Shown here: piece after piece, positions 6,731-17,553 of the stretch | Layout: each line of letters opens with the position of its first letter | How positions within the stretch are numbered: position 1 is the stretch's first letter | Source of the DNA: Erysipelotrichaceae bacterium | Lineage (GTDB): Bacteria > Bacillota_I > Bacilli_A > Erysipelotrichales > Erysipelotrichaceae | Length of the DNA stretch: 64,000 nucleotides | Direction of reading: 5' to 3' | NCBI GenBank assembly: GCA_017473265.1 | Contig: JAFULQ010000005.1 | Span: forward strand, 1-64,000 | The notes under the pieces: generated by a model | The model's input: the letters and a program-made list of their open reading frames with translations, nothing else | Databases searched by the model: none | What the model was told of the DNA's origin: nothing | Position numbers and translations under genes: made by a program

Positions 6731-7265
6731 AGAGAAGAAATTAACTAGAAATGTTTTAATACTAGTCCTGTATTTTGTTATAGTACGTTTTTTTAGTGGA
6801 TATTATATTTCTGCTGAAAATTGTGATTTACATACGATGCGTAAATTTTATGCATTAGATGATATCTATCTTATGGATGTAACACATAATAATCAAACTA
6901 TGAAATTGTATTTTGATGAAATAAATAAAACTGTATCCTGGATTGGACATGAGAAAATAGGTAGTTTCTATCGTTCAAACTCTTATTATGAAGAGGGATA
7001 TATTTCATATTCTAATAATAGAATAGCATTATTTCGCTTTGGTCATAGTGAAATGGGAGGAGAATTTGTATTGATTTATCGAAATGATCCTACCATTAGT
7101 AAAATTGAAGTATTCTATGATGATGGAGAGCGTGTTTTATTAGATGATTGGAAGGGTAATATTTGTATAGGACGAGTAGGAGAAGAGATAAGCTTTTCTG
7201 GAAGATATATTCCTTATGATGCGGAAGGCAATGTGTTAGAGGATATAATTAAAGTTGGAGAATAA
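6723..7265 (+). CDS. Membrane-anchored protein (module 1, gene B)
   Basis: 180 residues from the ATG at 6723, which has GGAG 7 bases upstream inside the end of gene A; an ATG at 6717 is an alternative. An N-terminal membrane segment precedes an extracytoplasmic part with SAENCDLHTMRKFYALDD and YRNDPTISKIEVFYDDGERV. The overlap with gene A suggests coupled translation and a complex. Paralogue of the gene at 7936. Family not recognised. Confidence 0.75.
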   Translation: MNKEKKLTRNVLILVLYFVIVRFFSGYYISAENCDLHTMRKFYALDDIYLMDVTHNNQTMKLYFDEINKTVSWIGHEKIGSFYRSNSYYEEGYISYSNNRIALFRFGHSEMGGEFVLIYRNDPTISKIEVFYDDGERVLLDDWKGNICIGRVGEEISFSGRYIPYDAEGNVLEDIIKVGE

Positions 7266-7271
7266 ATAGTT

Positions 7272-7943
7272 ATGAAAAGGGAAGAATTTCTACAATTAAT
7301 AACTAAACAAATACAATATGTATTTGATAGGAAAGATATTGAAGAAGAATTAAATCAACATATTGAAGATAGTATTTTGGATATGGTAGATGACGGGATT
7401 CAATATTTGGAAGCAGAAAAAATAGCTATACAACAAATGGGAAATCCAGTTGAAATTGGTAAGCAATTGAATAAGGAACATCATCCATTGGTGGGATATT
7501 TATTATTACTGTCAAAAATAGTAATTTGTTTATTAATAATACCTATGATTTTAATTGGGATAATATTGGTTCGTGATATGTATTATGTGTTTACTCCTAC
7601 TACTGTAAGTGGTGCTGAAACAATTTTGAAAATACATGAACAAGTGGATATTCCAACACATCGAATTATGATTGATAATTTGTGTTATAAAGATGATACA
7701 TATTATTTAACATATCGTTCTTTAAAAAATTTTGGTTATAGTCGTACAGGATGGGATACAGATAGTTTTGATATTGTGGATGTTACGGGAGAGTTTTTAA
7801 TGGGAAGCTCATTTCGTGATAGTAATCTATTTGGTGGAGCGGGTTATGCCATATTTAAAATGCCAGAGGATCGAGTATTATATTTAAGATTTCAAAATGA
7901 AAAATTAGTGGTTATTGATTTGTTGGAGTATGGGTATGAATAG
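7272..7943 (+). CDS. Membrane protein with PadR-associated prefix domain (module 2, gene A)
   Basis: 223 residues, the same length as its paralogue at 6059. The prefix domain is conserved (DRKDIEEELNQHIEDSILDM and QQMGNPVEIGKQLNKEHHPL), then a membrane segment and a domain with YKDDTYYLTYRSLKNFGYSR. Follows module 1 after 6 bases, so the A-B pair has been tandemly duplicated within the PadR operon. Function unknown. Confidence 0.8.
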   Translation: MKREEFLQLITKQIQYVFDRKDIEEELNQHIEDSILDMVDDGIQYLEAEKIAIQQMGNPVEIGKQLNKEHHPLVGYLLLLSKIVICLLIIPMILIGIILVRDMYYVFTPTTVSGAETILKIHEQVDIPTHRIMIDNLCYKDDTYYLTYRSLKNFGYSRTGWDTDSFDIVDVTGEFLMGSSFRDSNLFGGAGYAIFKMPEDRVLYLRFQNEKLVVIDLLEYGYE

Positions 7944-8466
7944 AGTAAGGAAATTAATTTTAAATACTCTTGTTATTATTTGTTCATTATTCTTAATTTA
8001 TTATTTTGGTGGATTTTATATTTCTAAGGAAACATGTGATTTGCATACTATGCGTAGTTTTTATGTTAATGAAACAACATATATAATGGAGTTTTCAAAC
8101 AATAATTATACAAAGACTATATATGCCAATCCTGAAGAAAAAACAATGTCAATTGTTGGGAGTAAGAGGATGGGATTTTGGCATCAAACAGCATCTAGTA
8201 GTACAGGACATAAAATAGATATGAATAATAAATTAGATACTTTTGGTTCTTATAGCCGTGACTTTGGTGGCATGATTACAGTTGTTTATCGAAATGATTC
8301 AGCTATTGATAAAGTTGAAGTTTGTTATGATGATGGGTTTTGTGTAGTATTGGATGATTGGAAACAAGATTTTGCGGGTGTTTTTATCAAGGATAAAATG
8401 TGGCAAAATGGAATATATAAAGCCTATGATAATCAAGGAAATTTAATCGCAGAAATATCATATTAA
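7936..8466 (+). CDS. Membrane-anchored protein (module 2, gene B)
   Basis: 176 residues from the ATG at 7936, with GGAG 7 bases before it inside gene A. N-terminal membrane anchor, then FYISKETCDLHTMRSFYVNE and YRNDSAIDKVEVCYDDGFCV, clearly homologous to the B gene of module 1 (YYISAENCDLHTMRKFYALD). The overlap with gene A has the same geometry as in module 1. Unknown family; an envelope role is inferred from topology. Confidence 0.75.
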   Translation: MNRVRKLILNTLVIICSLFLIYYFGGFYISKETCDLHTMRSFYVNETTYIMEFSNNNYTKTIYANPEEKTMSIVGSKRMGFWHQTASSSTGHKIDMNNKLDTFGSYSRDFGGMITVVYRNDSAIDKVEVCYDDGFCVVLDDWKQDFAGVFIKDKMWQNGIYKAYDNQGNLIAEISY

Positions 8467-8489
8467 AAGCGAGTTTTGAACTCGCTTTT
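8465..8489. terminator. Shared bidirectional terminator
   Basis: 11-bp perfect stem AAAAGCGAGTT / AACTCGCTTTT with a 3-nt loop, between the convergent PadR operon and glpK. Confidence 0.88.
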
Positions 8490-8490
8490 G

Positions 8491-10033
<1,543 letters not shown>

Positions 10034-10071
10034 TTGATAATGTTATAATAATGTAAATATGAGGTGGCACT

Positions 10072-10815
10072 ATGATTACATTAGAAGTTTGTTGTGGTAG
10101 TTATGAAGATTGTATAAATGCCTATAAAGGAAATGCGAAACGAGTTGAACTTAATTCTGCATTGTTTTTAGGTGGTTTAACCCCAAGTGTAGGAAGTTTA
10201 GTATATGCTAAGGAAAATACGGATTTAGAAGTGATTTGTATGGTGCGCCCTAGAGGAGCTGGATTCTGTTATACTGATGAAGAGTATAAAGGAATGCTAA
10301 TAGATGCTATGATGTTGTTGGAACAAGATGCTGATGGATTAGCTTTTGGATTTTTGCATGAAAATAAAACCATTGATGTAGAACGTACTAAAGAAATGGT
10401 GAAATTGATTCATGGCTATCGTAAGCAAGCAGTATTTCATAGAGCCTTTGATATGGTAGAAGATGTAGAAGAAGCGATACAACAATTAATTTCTGTAGGT
10501 GTGGACCGTGTATTGACTAGTGGTGGATATTCTACTGCGCTAGAAGGAGCAGATGTACTAAAATCATTGCAAGCTAAATATGGAGATAAAATTGAAATAT
10601 TAGCTGGTTGTGGTGTGAATGCTAGTAATGTAATTGCGTTACTTGAAAAAACTGGAGTAACCCAAGTGCATAGTTCTTGTAAGAGTTGGGTAGTAGATCC
10701 GACTACGACTAGTGAAAGAAATGATTATGGTTTTAATAAAGATATGTATGATATCGTTAGTGTAGATAAAGTAAGAGAATTGAAAGAGAAGATTGATGAA
10801 TATGGAAATGTGTAA
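10072..10815 (+). CDS. cutC: CutC family protein
   Basis: 247-residue TIM-barrel protein of the CutC family (historically linked to copper homeostasis, role uncertain). Seen: LEVCCGSYEDCINAYKGNAK at the N-terminus, RVELNSALFLGGLTPS, VICMVRPRGAGFCY, FHRAFDM, RVLTSGG and ILAGCGVNASN, all family landmarks. Start at the ATG behind GAGGTGG. The next gene begins inside its last codons, so the two are coupled. Confidence 0.93.
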   Translation: MITLEVCCGSYEDCINAYKGNAKRVELNSALFLGGLTPSVGSLVYAKENTDLEVICMVRPRGAGFCYTDEEYKGMLIDAMMLLEQDADGLAFGFLHENKTIDVERTKEMVKLIHGYRKQAVFHRAFDMVEDVEEAIQQLISVGVDRVLTSGGYSTALEGADVLKSLQAKYGDKIEILAGCGVNASNVIALLEKTGVTQVHSSCKSWVVDPTTTSERNDYGFNKDMYDIVSVDKVRELKEKIDEYGNV

Positions 10816-11938
10816 AATAGCGAAACTTTGTGGGGGATGCCAATTACAAGGTAAAACTTATGAAGAACAGTTACAAATAAAACAAGACTATTTACAAAAG
10901 CTTTGGCCTAGTTGGAAGGTGCCAAAGATTTTAGGTATGGAAAATCCGTTGTATTATCGTCATAAGGTATATGCGGCATTGGGATATGATCGTAAAAAAG
11001 AAGTTATCTCTGGTATTTTCCAAGCAAATAGTCATAAAATTGTTAAAAAAGAACATTGTGATATTGAGGAAAGAGAATTACAAGAAATTGTTTTAACGAT
11101 TCAAAAGATGATGAAAAAGTACCGTATGGAACCATATGATGAAGATAGAGAAAGAGGTTTCTTGCGTTATATTTATTTGCGTAAGAGTTATTATACGCAA
11201 CAAGTTATGGTTGTTTTAGTTGTGAGTAGTTTTGTATTTCCTGCTAAAAAAGCCTTTATTGATGAATTGTTAGATAAGCATCCTAGTATTTCTACAATTG
11301 TTTTAAATTTAAATAAACGTCATACGAGTATTGTATTGGGTGATAATGAAAAAGTGATTTATGGTAGTGGTAAAATTCAAGATACGTTATGTGGTACCCA
11401 CTTCCAATTATCTTCTCGTTCCTTCTATCAAGTGAATCCTGTACAAACAGAGATTTTATATCAAAAAGCAATTGATATGGCGAATTTAAAGGGTGATGAA
11501 CGAGTTTTAGATACCTATTGTGGTATTGGTACTATTGGTTTAATTGTGTCTAAGAAAGTAAAAGAAGTTGTTGGAGTGGAAGTGAATAAACAAGCTATTC
11601 AAGATGCGATTTTTAATGCGAAAATTAATCATCGTAAGAACATTCGTTTCTATGCTGTGGATGCCAGTGACTATATGAAACATGCGGCAATTGCGAAAGA
11701 AAATTTTGATGTGGTATTTATGGATCCACCTCGTAGTGGTAGTACGATTGAATTTTTATCTTCTTTAGTAAAAATGAAACCAAAGAAGATTGTGTATATT
11801 TCTTGTGGACCAGATACCCAAAAAAGAGATGTTCAATATTTATTGAAGAATGGATACATAATGAAAAAGTTAGTTGGAGTAGATATGTTCCCATATACAA
11901 ACCATGTAGAAAGTATCTGTTTATTAGTTAGGAAATAG
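10796..11938 (+). CDS. TrmA/RlmD-type 23S rRNA (uracil-C5)-methyltransferase
   Basis: 380-residue SAM-dependent RNA m5U methyltransferase. Cysteines 6, 12 and 15 (CKIAKLCGGC) plus the Cys in KKEHCDIEE form the 4Fe-4S site. Then LDTYCGIGTIGL (SAM motif), FMDPPRSGS, and the catalytic cysteine in VYISCGPDTQ. It starts right at the Fe-S region, so the N-terminal TRAM domain of many homologues is absent. Start chosen at ATG 10796; 10802 is possible, and the frame opens at a TTG at 10793. The exact rRNA uridine (747, 1939 or both) cannot be told. Confidence 0.88.
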   Translation: MNMEMCKIAKLCGGCQLQGKTYEEQLQIKQDYLQKLWPSWKVPKILGMENPLYYRHKVYAALGYDRKKEVISGIFQANSHKIVKKEHCDIEERELQEIVLTIQKMMKKYRMEPYDEDRERGFLRYIYLRKSYYTQQVMVVLVVSSFVFPAKKAFIDELLDKHPSISTIVLNLNKRHTSIVLGDNEKVIYGSGKIQDTLCGTHFQLSSRSFYQVNPVQTEILYQKAIDMANLKGDERVLDTYCGIGTIGLIVSKKVKEVVGVEVNKQAIQDAIFNAKINHRKNIRFYAVDASDYMKHAAIAKENFDVVFMDPPRSGSTIEFLSSLVKMKPKKIVYISCGPDTQKRDVQYLLKNGYIMKKLVGVDMFPYTNHVESICLLVRK

Positions 11939-11943
11939 GTTGT

Positions 11944-12180
11944 ATGAGAAGTAGATTAAATAAATTATCCATTGCATCCTTTGTTATAGCATTTTGTATT
12001 TTTCTTTTATCATTCTACATTTATCATTTTGTAAGAACGGATTTTAGTTTTACCTTTATCTATAAAGCAACACCAGATAGACCATATATAGTCTTATTAT
12101 TTGGAATTCTAGGAGTATTGTTTTTATTTAGTTCAATAATGAGTTTAGTCGTCAAAAAAATCTTTTTTAGTGAGAAATAA
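11944..12180 (+). CDS. Small two-helix membrane protein
   Basis: 78 residues with two membrane segments (about 10-28 and 48-68) separated by a polar loop. Five bases after the methyltransferase and 2 bases before the serine hydrolase, so it is an operon member. Shape resembles DUF3955-type proteins, but I cannot confirm this. Function unknown. Confidence 0.65.
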   Translation: MRSRLNKLSIASFVIAFCIFLLSFYIYHFVRTDFSFTFIYKATPDRPYIVLLFGILGVLFLFSSIMSLVVKKIFFSEK

Positions 12181-12182
12181 GT

Positions 12183-13412
12183 ATGCTTAATAATATAATT
12201 CAAAATATAAACTATATTACAAAAGAAGATATTCATGAATTAGAAACATTATTTGAGATTTCTAATATTGAAGAGTATGTTTATTCTAGTTATCACAAAT
12301 TAATGGAACAATGGAATCAAGAATATCCAATGTTTGATATTCCTAGTGGAATGATTGGTATTCGTATGAATGATACAGAGTACTATTATTCTATTGGTGC
12401 AAAAGAATATACAGAAGATACTATTTTTGATATTGCGTCGATGACAAAATTGTATACGGAGTTTGTATTATTTGCTTTTTTAGAGGAATATCATTTGTCG
12501 TTGGATACGAAACTAAAAGAACTAACAACTGTATATCCAAATATTGAAGAAATGACCATTTTGGATTTGTTAGAATTTAAAAATACCTATCGAACAACAG
12601 TGGATATTCGTAATTGTACAAATAAAAAAGATGCAGTAGATGCTTTACGAACAGTGTATACCTTAGAGGAAAAAGCAGGATACTATTTATATACCGATTT
12701 ACCAATTATGATTTTGACGGATGTTATGGAAATGTATTCTGGTAGAAGTTATCAAGAGTTGTTTCAGCAATATATTATTGAAAAGTATCAATTAATGGAT
12801 ACTTATTTAGCTATTGATAGTGATCGCTATGTGACTGTGAATAAAGGTATGATTAATGATCCAAAAGCCAATATTATGGGTGGCTATTATGGTCATGCGG
12901 GTGTAAAAACAACAAGTAAAGATTTTATTACATTTTTATATCATGTGATGAATAGTCAGTATGTGGATTTGTTTGTAACTCCTAGTAGAGTGATAGATGA
13001 TGTAACAGATTTACCGATTGTCATGAAGGGAATTATTGGTAATAGTAATATTAGTAATGTGGAATTAGAGGGTATGGCTTCTAAATATTTACCTGCATTG
13101 GGATTTGCTGTGCAAGGCAGTGTACGATGTCATGGGGAAACGATGAAATTTGTAATAGATGAAAAAGAATATACAGTATCAAGTTGTATTTTCTTGGATT
13201 TATATACACAAGTAGAAAATATTCGAAAGTATGAACAAGAAACTGGGAAAATTCTTACAAAAGAATATGATGTTGATGGTTATGGTCCATTGATTATGTG
13301 TGATGTAAGAAGTTTGTTGTCGTATCAAGGTGTGTATAAGGAACTTACGAATGTGGTTGGTAAAGCAAGAGTAATGGAATTGTCTAGATATTTAGAAATA
13401 AAAAGAGTATAA
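12183..13412 (+). CDS. Beta-lactamase-related serine hydrolase
   Basis: 409 residues, serine hydrolase of the class C beta-lactamase/PBP fold. Catalytic SxxK is seen in FDIASMTKLY. The second motif is YTD in GYYLYTDLPI rather than the usual YxN, and YYGHAGVKTTSKDF matches the family's HxG-type region. No signal peptide or lipobox is visible, so it is probably cytoplasmic, unlike secreted esterases/PBPs. A first 60-residue helical extension precedes the domain. Substrate unknown. Confidence 0.8.
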   Translation: MLNNIIQNINYITKEDIHELETLFEISNIEEYVYSSYHKLMEQWNQEYPMFDIPSGMIGIRMNDTEYYYSIGAKEYTEDTIFDIASMTKLYTEFVLFAFLEEYHLSLDTKLKELTTVYPNIEEMTILDLLEFKNTYRTTVDIRNCTNKKDAVDALRTVYTLEEKAGYYLYTDLPIMILTDVMEMYSGRSYQELFQQYIIEKYQLMDTYLAIDSDRYVTVNKGMINDPKANIMGGYYGHAGVKTTSKDFITFLYHVMNSQYVDLFVTPSRVIDDVTDLPIVMKGIIGNSNISNVELEGMASKYLPALGFAVQGSVRCHGETMKFVIDEKEYTVSSCIFLDLYTQVENIRKYEQETGKILTKEYDVDGYGPLIMCDVRSLLSYQGVYKELTNVVGKARVMELSRYLEIKRV

Positions 13413-13415
13413 TTG

Positions 13416-13442
13416 CTTGCGTATGATGCGCAAGTTTTTATT
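13416..13442 (+). terminator. Terminator after the serine hydrolase
   Basis: 6-bp stem CTTGCG / CGCAAG, 7-nt loop, followed by TTTTTATTT. Confidence 0.7.
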
Positions 13443-13455
13443 TGGAGTGTGAAGT

Positions 13456-14814
13456 ATGAATAAGTCTCAAGATTTAGGAAATAAGAGTATTGGTAAATTA
13501 TTTTTACAATTGGCAATTCCTGCAGTAATTGCTCAAATCGTGAATTTGCTATATAACATTGTCGATCGTATTTATATTGGTCATATTGAAGGGGTAGGTT
13601 CTTTAGCATTAACTGGTGTAGGACTATTTATGCCGATGTTGATGTTGATGAATGCTTTTGCGATGTTAGCGGCTGCTGGAGGTGCGCCTTTGGCATCAAT
13701 TGCTTTAGGAAAGAATGATAAAGAAAAGGCAGAGAAAATTGTTGGTAATTGTTTTTGTTTATTATTATTCTTTGCCTTTATTTTAACAATAGTTTTTTAT
13801 CATAGTGCACCAGCATTGTTGACGTTCTTTGGAGCAAGTTCTGCAACTTTACCATTTGCTTTAGATTATGCTCGTATTTATATTTGTGGTAGTATCTTTG
13901 TATTGTTGGTATTAGGTATGAATCCTTTTATTACAACACAAGGTTTTGCGAAGATTAGTATGGCTACTACTTTGATTGGAGCGATTATTAATATTGTATT
14001 AGACCCTATCTTTATTTTTGGATTGGGTATGGGTGTAAAAGGGGCAGCTTTAGCTACTGTCTTATCTCAAGCAGTTGGTGCTTGTTGGATACTAATGTTT
14101 TTAACAGGTAAGAAAACGATATTGAAATTACAAGTTAAGAATATGAAGTTGGAAAAAGCGATTATTCTACCTTGCTTAGCTTTAGGTATATCAACATTTG
14201 TAATGATGTCTACGGAAAGTTTATTGAGTATGAGTTTTACAAGTAGTTTGGCTAGATATGGTGGAGATCTTGCGGTTGGAGCGATGACCATTGTGACTAG
14301 TGTTTCACAATTAGCGGTTATGCCTTTACAAGGCTTTTGTCAGGGTGGACAACCAATTATTAGTTATAACTTTGGTGCAGGGAATACAGAACGTGTGAAG
14401 AAAGCCTTTGGTATTCAGTTTGGAGTTTGCGTGGGTTATGCTAGTTTCTTCTGTTTAGTATCATTATTGTTCCCAAGTGTATTTGCTGGTATTTTTACTA
14501 ATGATGTAGCTTTGGTTGATTATGCTAGTTGGGCAATTCGTATTTATATGGCAGGTATTTTTGCTTTTGGGGCCCAAATTGCTTGTCAACAATGTTTTAT
14601 GGCTTTAGGACAAGCGAAGATTAGTTTGTTCTTAGCATGTTTACGTAAATTGATTTTATTAATCCCATTAATCTTTATTTTACCATTCTTCTTTGAGAAT
14701 CAAGTGTTTGGGGTGTTTGTGGCAGAGCCAGTAAGTGATATTGTTGCGGCATTAGTCACATCGATTTGTTTCTTTGCACAATTTAATAGAATACTAAAAA
14801 AGGACATCGTGTGA
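13456..14814 (+). CDS. MATE family efflux transporter
   Basis: 452-residue multidrug and toxin extrusion transporter, about 12 membrane segments. Seen: SIGKLFLQLAIPAVIAQIVN at the N-terminus, NIVDRIYIGHIEGVGSLALT, PLQGFCQGGQPIISYNFGAG and its repeat partner in the other half. Cation-coupled drug export is the family role; substrate unknown. Start behind GGAGTG. The stop codon lies inside the terminator shared with the convergent polyamine operon. Confidence 0.92.
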   Translation: MNKSQDLGNKSIGKLFLQLAIPAVIAQIVNLLYNIVDRIYIGHIEGVGSLALTGVGLFMPMLMLMNAFAMLAAAGGAPLASIALGKNDKEKAEKIVGNCFCLLLFFAFILTIVFYHSAPALLTFFGASSATLPFALDYARIYICGSIFVLLVLGMNPFITTQGFAKISMATTLIGAIINIVLDPIFIFGLGMGVKGAALATVLSQAVGACWILMFLTGKKTILKLQVKNMKLEKAIILPCLALGISTFVMMSTESLLSMSFTSSLARYGGDLAVGAMTIVTSVSQLAVMPLQGFCQGGQPIISYNFGAGNTERVKKAFGIQFGVCVGYASFFCLVSLLFPSVFAGIFTNDVALVDYASWAIRIYMAGIFAFGAQIACQQCFMALGQAKISLFLACLRKLILLIPLIFILPFFFENQVFGVFVAEPVSDIVAALVTSICFFAQFNRILKKDIV

Positions 14815-14822
14815 TGTCCTTT
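14799..14822. terminator. Bidirectional terminator between MATE gene and pot operon
   Basis: Perfect 10-bp stem AAAGGACATC / GATGTCCTTT, loop GTGT, with A-rich and T-rich flanks. It overlaps the MATE stop codon. Confidence 0.85.
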
Positions 14823-14825
14823 CGT

Positions 14826-16715
14826 TTATTTTGCGTTACTTGCTGAGATTTTTACTTTTGCCCATAGATTACTCATCACTTTACGTGTGTTTTCATCATA
14901 GAAGAATACTTCATCTTTTTCGTAGTTTGTACGAGGTAAGTAAGCGTTGATGCCTTCGTAATCGCCACCAGGTCCGCCTAATTCCTCTCTTACTTCGATA
15001 TTTGGAGAAGTATATCCAACATAACTAGAGTTATCTAATGCACCTTCATAACTAGATACATAATTCATAAATTCATGTGCTAATTCAGGGTTATTAGCAT
15101 TTGCTGGAATAACCATTGCGTCTACCCAGAAGTTTGTTCCACTTTCTGGTAAGTAGAAGCCCATGTTTTCATTTTCTGACATAATGTATGCGGCATCACC
15201 TGAGTAAGTAATACCTAAAGCTTTTCTACCTTGTGCCATATTATCAATGATTTCATCAGTAACAATTTCAGGTTTCATGGTTTGTACACATTGTACTAAC
15301 CATTCATAAGCTTCTTGTAATTCTTGTTCATCGGTGGTGTTCATAGAATAGCCTAAAGCTTTTAATGCCATCATGAACGAATCTCTTTCAGAATCATATA
15401 AATAGATTTGTCCTCTATATTTTTCATCTAAGAAAATGTTATATCCTTCTTTTTCTAAATCTTCTTCACTAACAATGGTTGTATCATAACAAATACCAAC
15501 TGTACCCCAGAAATATGGAACAGAGTATACATTGTTAGGGTCATAAGATAGATTTAAGACTTCAGGAACTAGTAAGTCCATACAATCTAATAATTCATAA
15601 TCCAATGGTTGTAATAAGTTTTCTTCTATTAAGCGTTGAATCATATAATCAGATGGTACTAAGATATCATAAGATTCACCATTAGCAACCTTAATATACA
15701 TCGCTTCATTGGAATCAAAGATTTCCATAATGACTTCAGCACCTGTTAACTCTTCAAAGTTAGAAATAATATTTTCACCTGTGTATTCACCTACATTGTA
15801 GATATGTAATGTTTGTCCTTCAAATGGACGATTTCCATTACCTACAGATGGTTTTAAACTTTGAATACCAAATACTAATAAGATTGTACAAGCTAATGCA
15901 ATAATTAAATTACGTTTTCCATTACCTGGTTTTTCAGCTTGTTTTGCTAAGAAGGTTGGTAATACATTAATTACAATTAATAAAATTGTAATAATCACAA
16001 TCATAACTGTAGAAATAGCATTAATACTTGGATTAATACGTTTACTCATTGTATAAACGATAATACTTAAGTTTTTAACTCCACGACCAGTTACGAAGTA
16101 AGAGATAATAAAATCATCAATAGACATTGTAAAAGCAATCAATGCTCCTGATACAATACCAGGCATAATTTGTGGCACAATGACTTTAATAAGTGCTTGC
16201 CAAGGTGTACATCCTAAGTCCATTGCGGCATCTGCTAGGTTAGGGTCCAAAGACTTAATCTTTGGCATAACAGAAAGCATAACATAAGGAATGCAGAAGG
16301 CAATGTGTGCTAATAACATTGTTGTTAAGCCTTTTTCTACTTGGAAAGTAATGAATAATAACATGAATCCAATCGCTGTTACAATTTCTGGATTCATCAT
16401 AGGAAGATTGTTTACTTGATCCATTAGTTCACGAACAATCTTTTTCGATTTACTTAATCCAATCGCTGCGATAGTACCAACCACTGTTGAAATGGCTGTG
16501 GCAATAATCGCTACCATGAAGGTTGTATATAAGGCTTCCATCATATCTTGGGATTCTAACATGTGTTGATACCAACGCAAAGAGAATCCGGTAAAACTTG
16601 TTAGTGATTTACCTTCATTGAATGAGAAGATAATCATATATAAAATTGGAAGATAGAAGAAGATAATTGATAATGTCATCAAGACAGTACCAAATGTACG
16701 TTTTGATTGTTTCAT
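14826..16715 (-). CDS. potCD: Polyamine ABC transporter permease-binding protein fusion (PotC-PotD)
   Basis: 629 residues. Residues 1-~265 are a PotC-type permease with six membrane segments and the ABC-coupling motif DAAMDLGCTPWQALIKVIVPQ. A further membrane segment near 275-290 is followed by a PotD-type spermidine/putrescine-binding domain (TLHIYNVGEYTGENII, ILVPSDYMIQRLIEENLLQP, then FWVDAMVIPANANN). The fusion tethers the binding domain to the outside face, replacing a free lipoprotein. Such fusions occur in other Bacillota. Start behind AAAGGAG; last gene of the operon. Confidence 0.92.
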   Translation of the reverse strand: MKQSKRTFGTVLMTLSIIFFYLPILYMIIFSFNEGKSLTSFTGFSLRWYQHMLESQDMMEALYTTFMVAIIATAISTVVGTIAAIGLSKSKKIVRELMDQVNNLPMMNPEIVTAIGFMLLFITFQVEKGLTTMLLAHIAFCIPYVMLSVMPKIKSLDPNLADAAMDLGCTPWQALIKVIVPQIMPGIVSGALIAFTMSIDDFIISYFVTGRGVKNLSIIVYTMSKRINPSINAISTVMIVIITILLIVINVLPTFLAKQAEKPGNGKRNLIIALACTILLVFGIQSLKPSVGNGNRPFEGQTLHIYNVGEYTGENIISNFEELTGAEVIMEIFDSNEAMYIKVANGESYDILVPSDYMIQRLIEENLLQPLDYELLDCMDLLVPEVLNLSYDPNNVYSVPYFWGTVGICYDTTIVSEEDLEKEGYNIFLDEKYRGQIYLYDSERDSFMMALKALGYSMNTTDEQELQEAYEWLVQCVQTMKPEIVTDEIIDNMAQGRKALGITYSGDAAYIMSENENMGFYLPESGTNFWVDAMVIPANANNPELAHEFMNYVSSYEGALDNSSYVGYTSPNIEVREELGGPGGDYEGINAYLPRTNYEKDEVFFYDENTRKVMSNLWAKVKISASNAK

Positions 16716-16719
16716 TGTC

Positions 16720-17553
16720 TTACTCCTTTCTACCTTGTGTGCGATCTTCAGCTTTTCTTACAGCCATCATCATTAACATCATGATAATTGCCATAATCAT
16801 AGAGATAGCACTACCAAAGTTCCATTCACCAACAGTAATAAATTGATTTTCAATCATATTACCAATTAAGAAGTATTGACCTCCACCCAATAACTTAGGA
16901 ATAAAGAATGAAGATACAGCAGGTAAGAATACCAATGTAATACCATTAATTACCCCAGGTACAGATAGTGGGAAAGTGACTCTTAAGAATGTTTGTAATG
17001 GATTTGCGCCTAAATCTGCACTAGCTTCTAGTAAAGAGTTATCCATCTTACATAAAGCTGTATTGATTTGTAGAATCATGAAAGGTAAGAAGTTATAAAC
17101 CATACCTAATAGGACAGCTCCTTCAGTATAAAGAAGTTGTACATCATGAAATCCAAAGAACGCTAAGATTTGTTGGATAATACCACCATCACTTAATAAA
17201 CCAATCCAAGCATAGGTGCGTACTAAAGCATTAATCCACATAGGAATGGTAATGCTTAATACCAAAATGCTTTGTAGTTTTTCATTACTTCTAGCAATGA
17301 AATAGGCAACAGGGTAACCAAGCAATAAACAAATAATTGTTGTTTTTACAGCAATCACAAAGGAACGCCATAAAATCAATAAGAAATCTGGGTCGGTAAA
17401 GAATTTTACATAATGTTCCAAAGTGAATGAGAAACTAATGATGGTATTACCTTGGTTAGTTAATGAGTATAAAGCAATTAACGCCATTGGCAATACTAAC
17501 ATTAGTGCTGACCATACAATATAAGGAACAGCTAATGTTGTAAACTTTTTCAT
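16720..17553 (-). CDS. potB: Polyamine ABC transporter permease PotB
   Basis: 277-residue permease with six membrane segments and the EAA coupling motif LEASADLGANPLQTFLRV. PotB and the PotC half of the next gene would form the heterodimeric channel for spermidine/putrescine uptake. Directly adjoins potA (no gap) and is 4 bases before potCD; the ribosome site lies inside potA and is weak, so coupling is likely. Confidence 0.93.
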   Translation of the reverse strand: MKKFTTLAVPYIVWSALMLVLPMALIALYSLTNQGNTIISFSFTLEHYVKFFTDPDFLLILWRSFVIAVKTTIICLLLGYPVAYFIARSNEKLQSILVLSITIPMWINALVRTYAWIGLLSDGGIIQQILAFFGFHDVQLLYTEGAVLLGMVYNFLPFMILQINTALCKMDNSLLEASADLGANPLQTFLRVTFPLSVPGVINGITLVFLPAVSSFFIPKLLGGGQYFLIGNMIENQFITVGEWNFGSAISMIMAIIMMLMMMAVRKAEDRTQGRKE

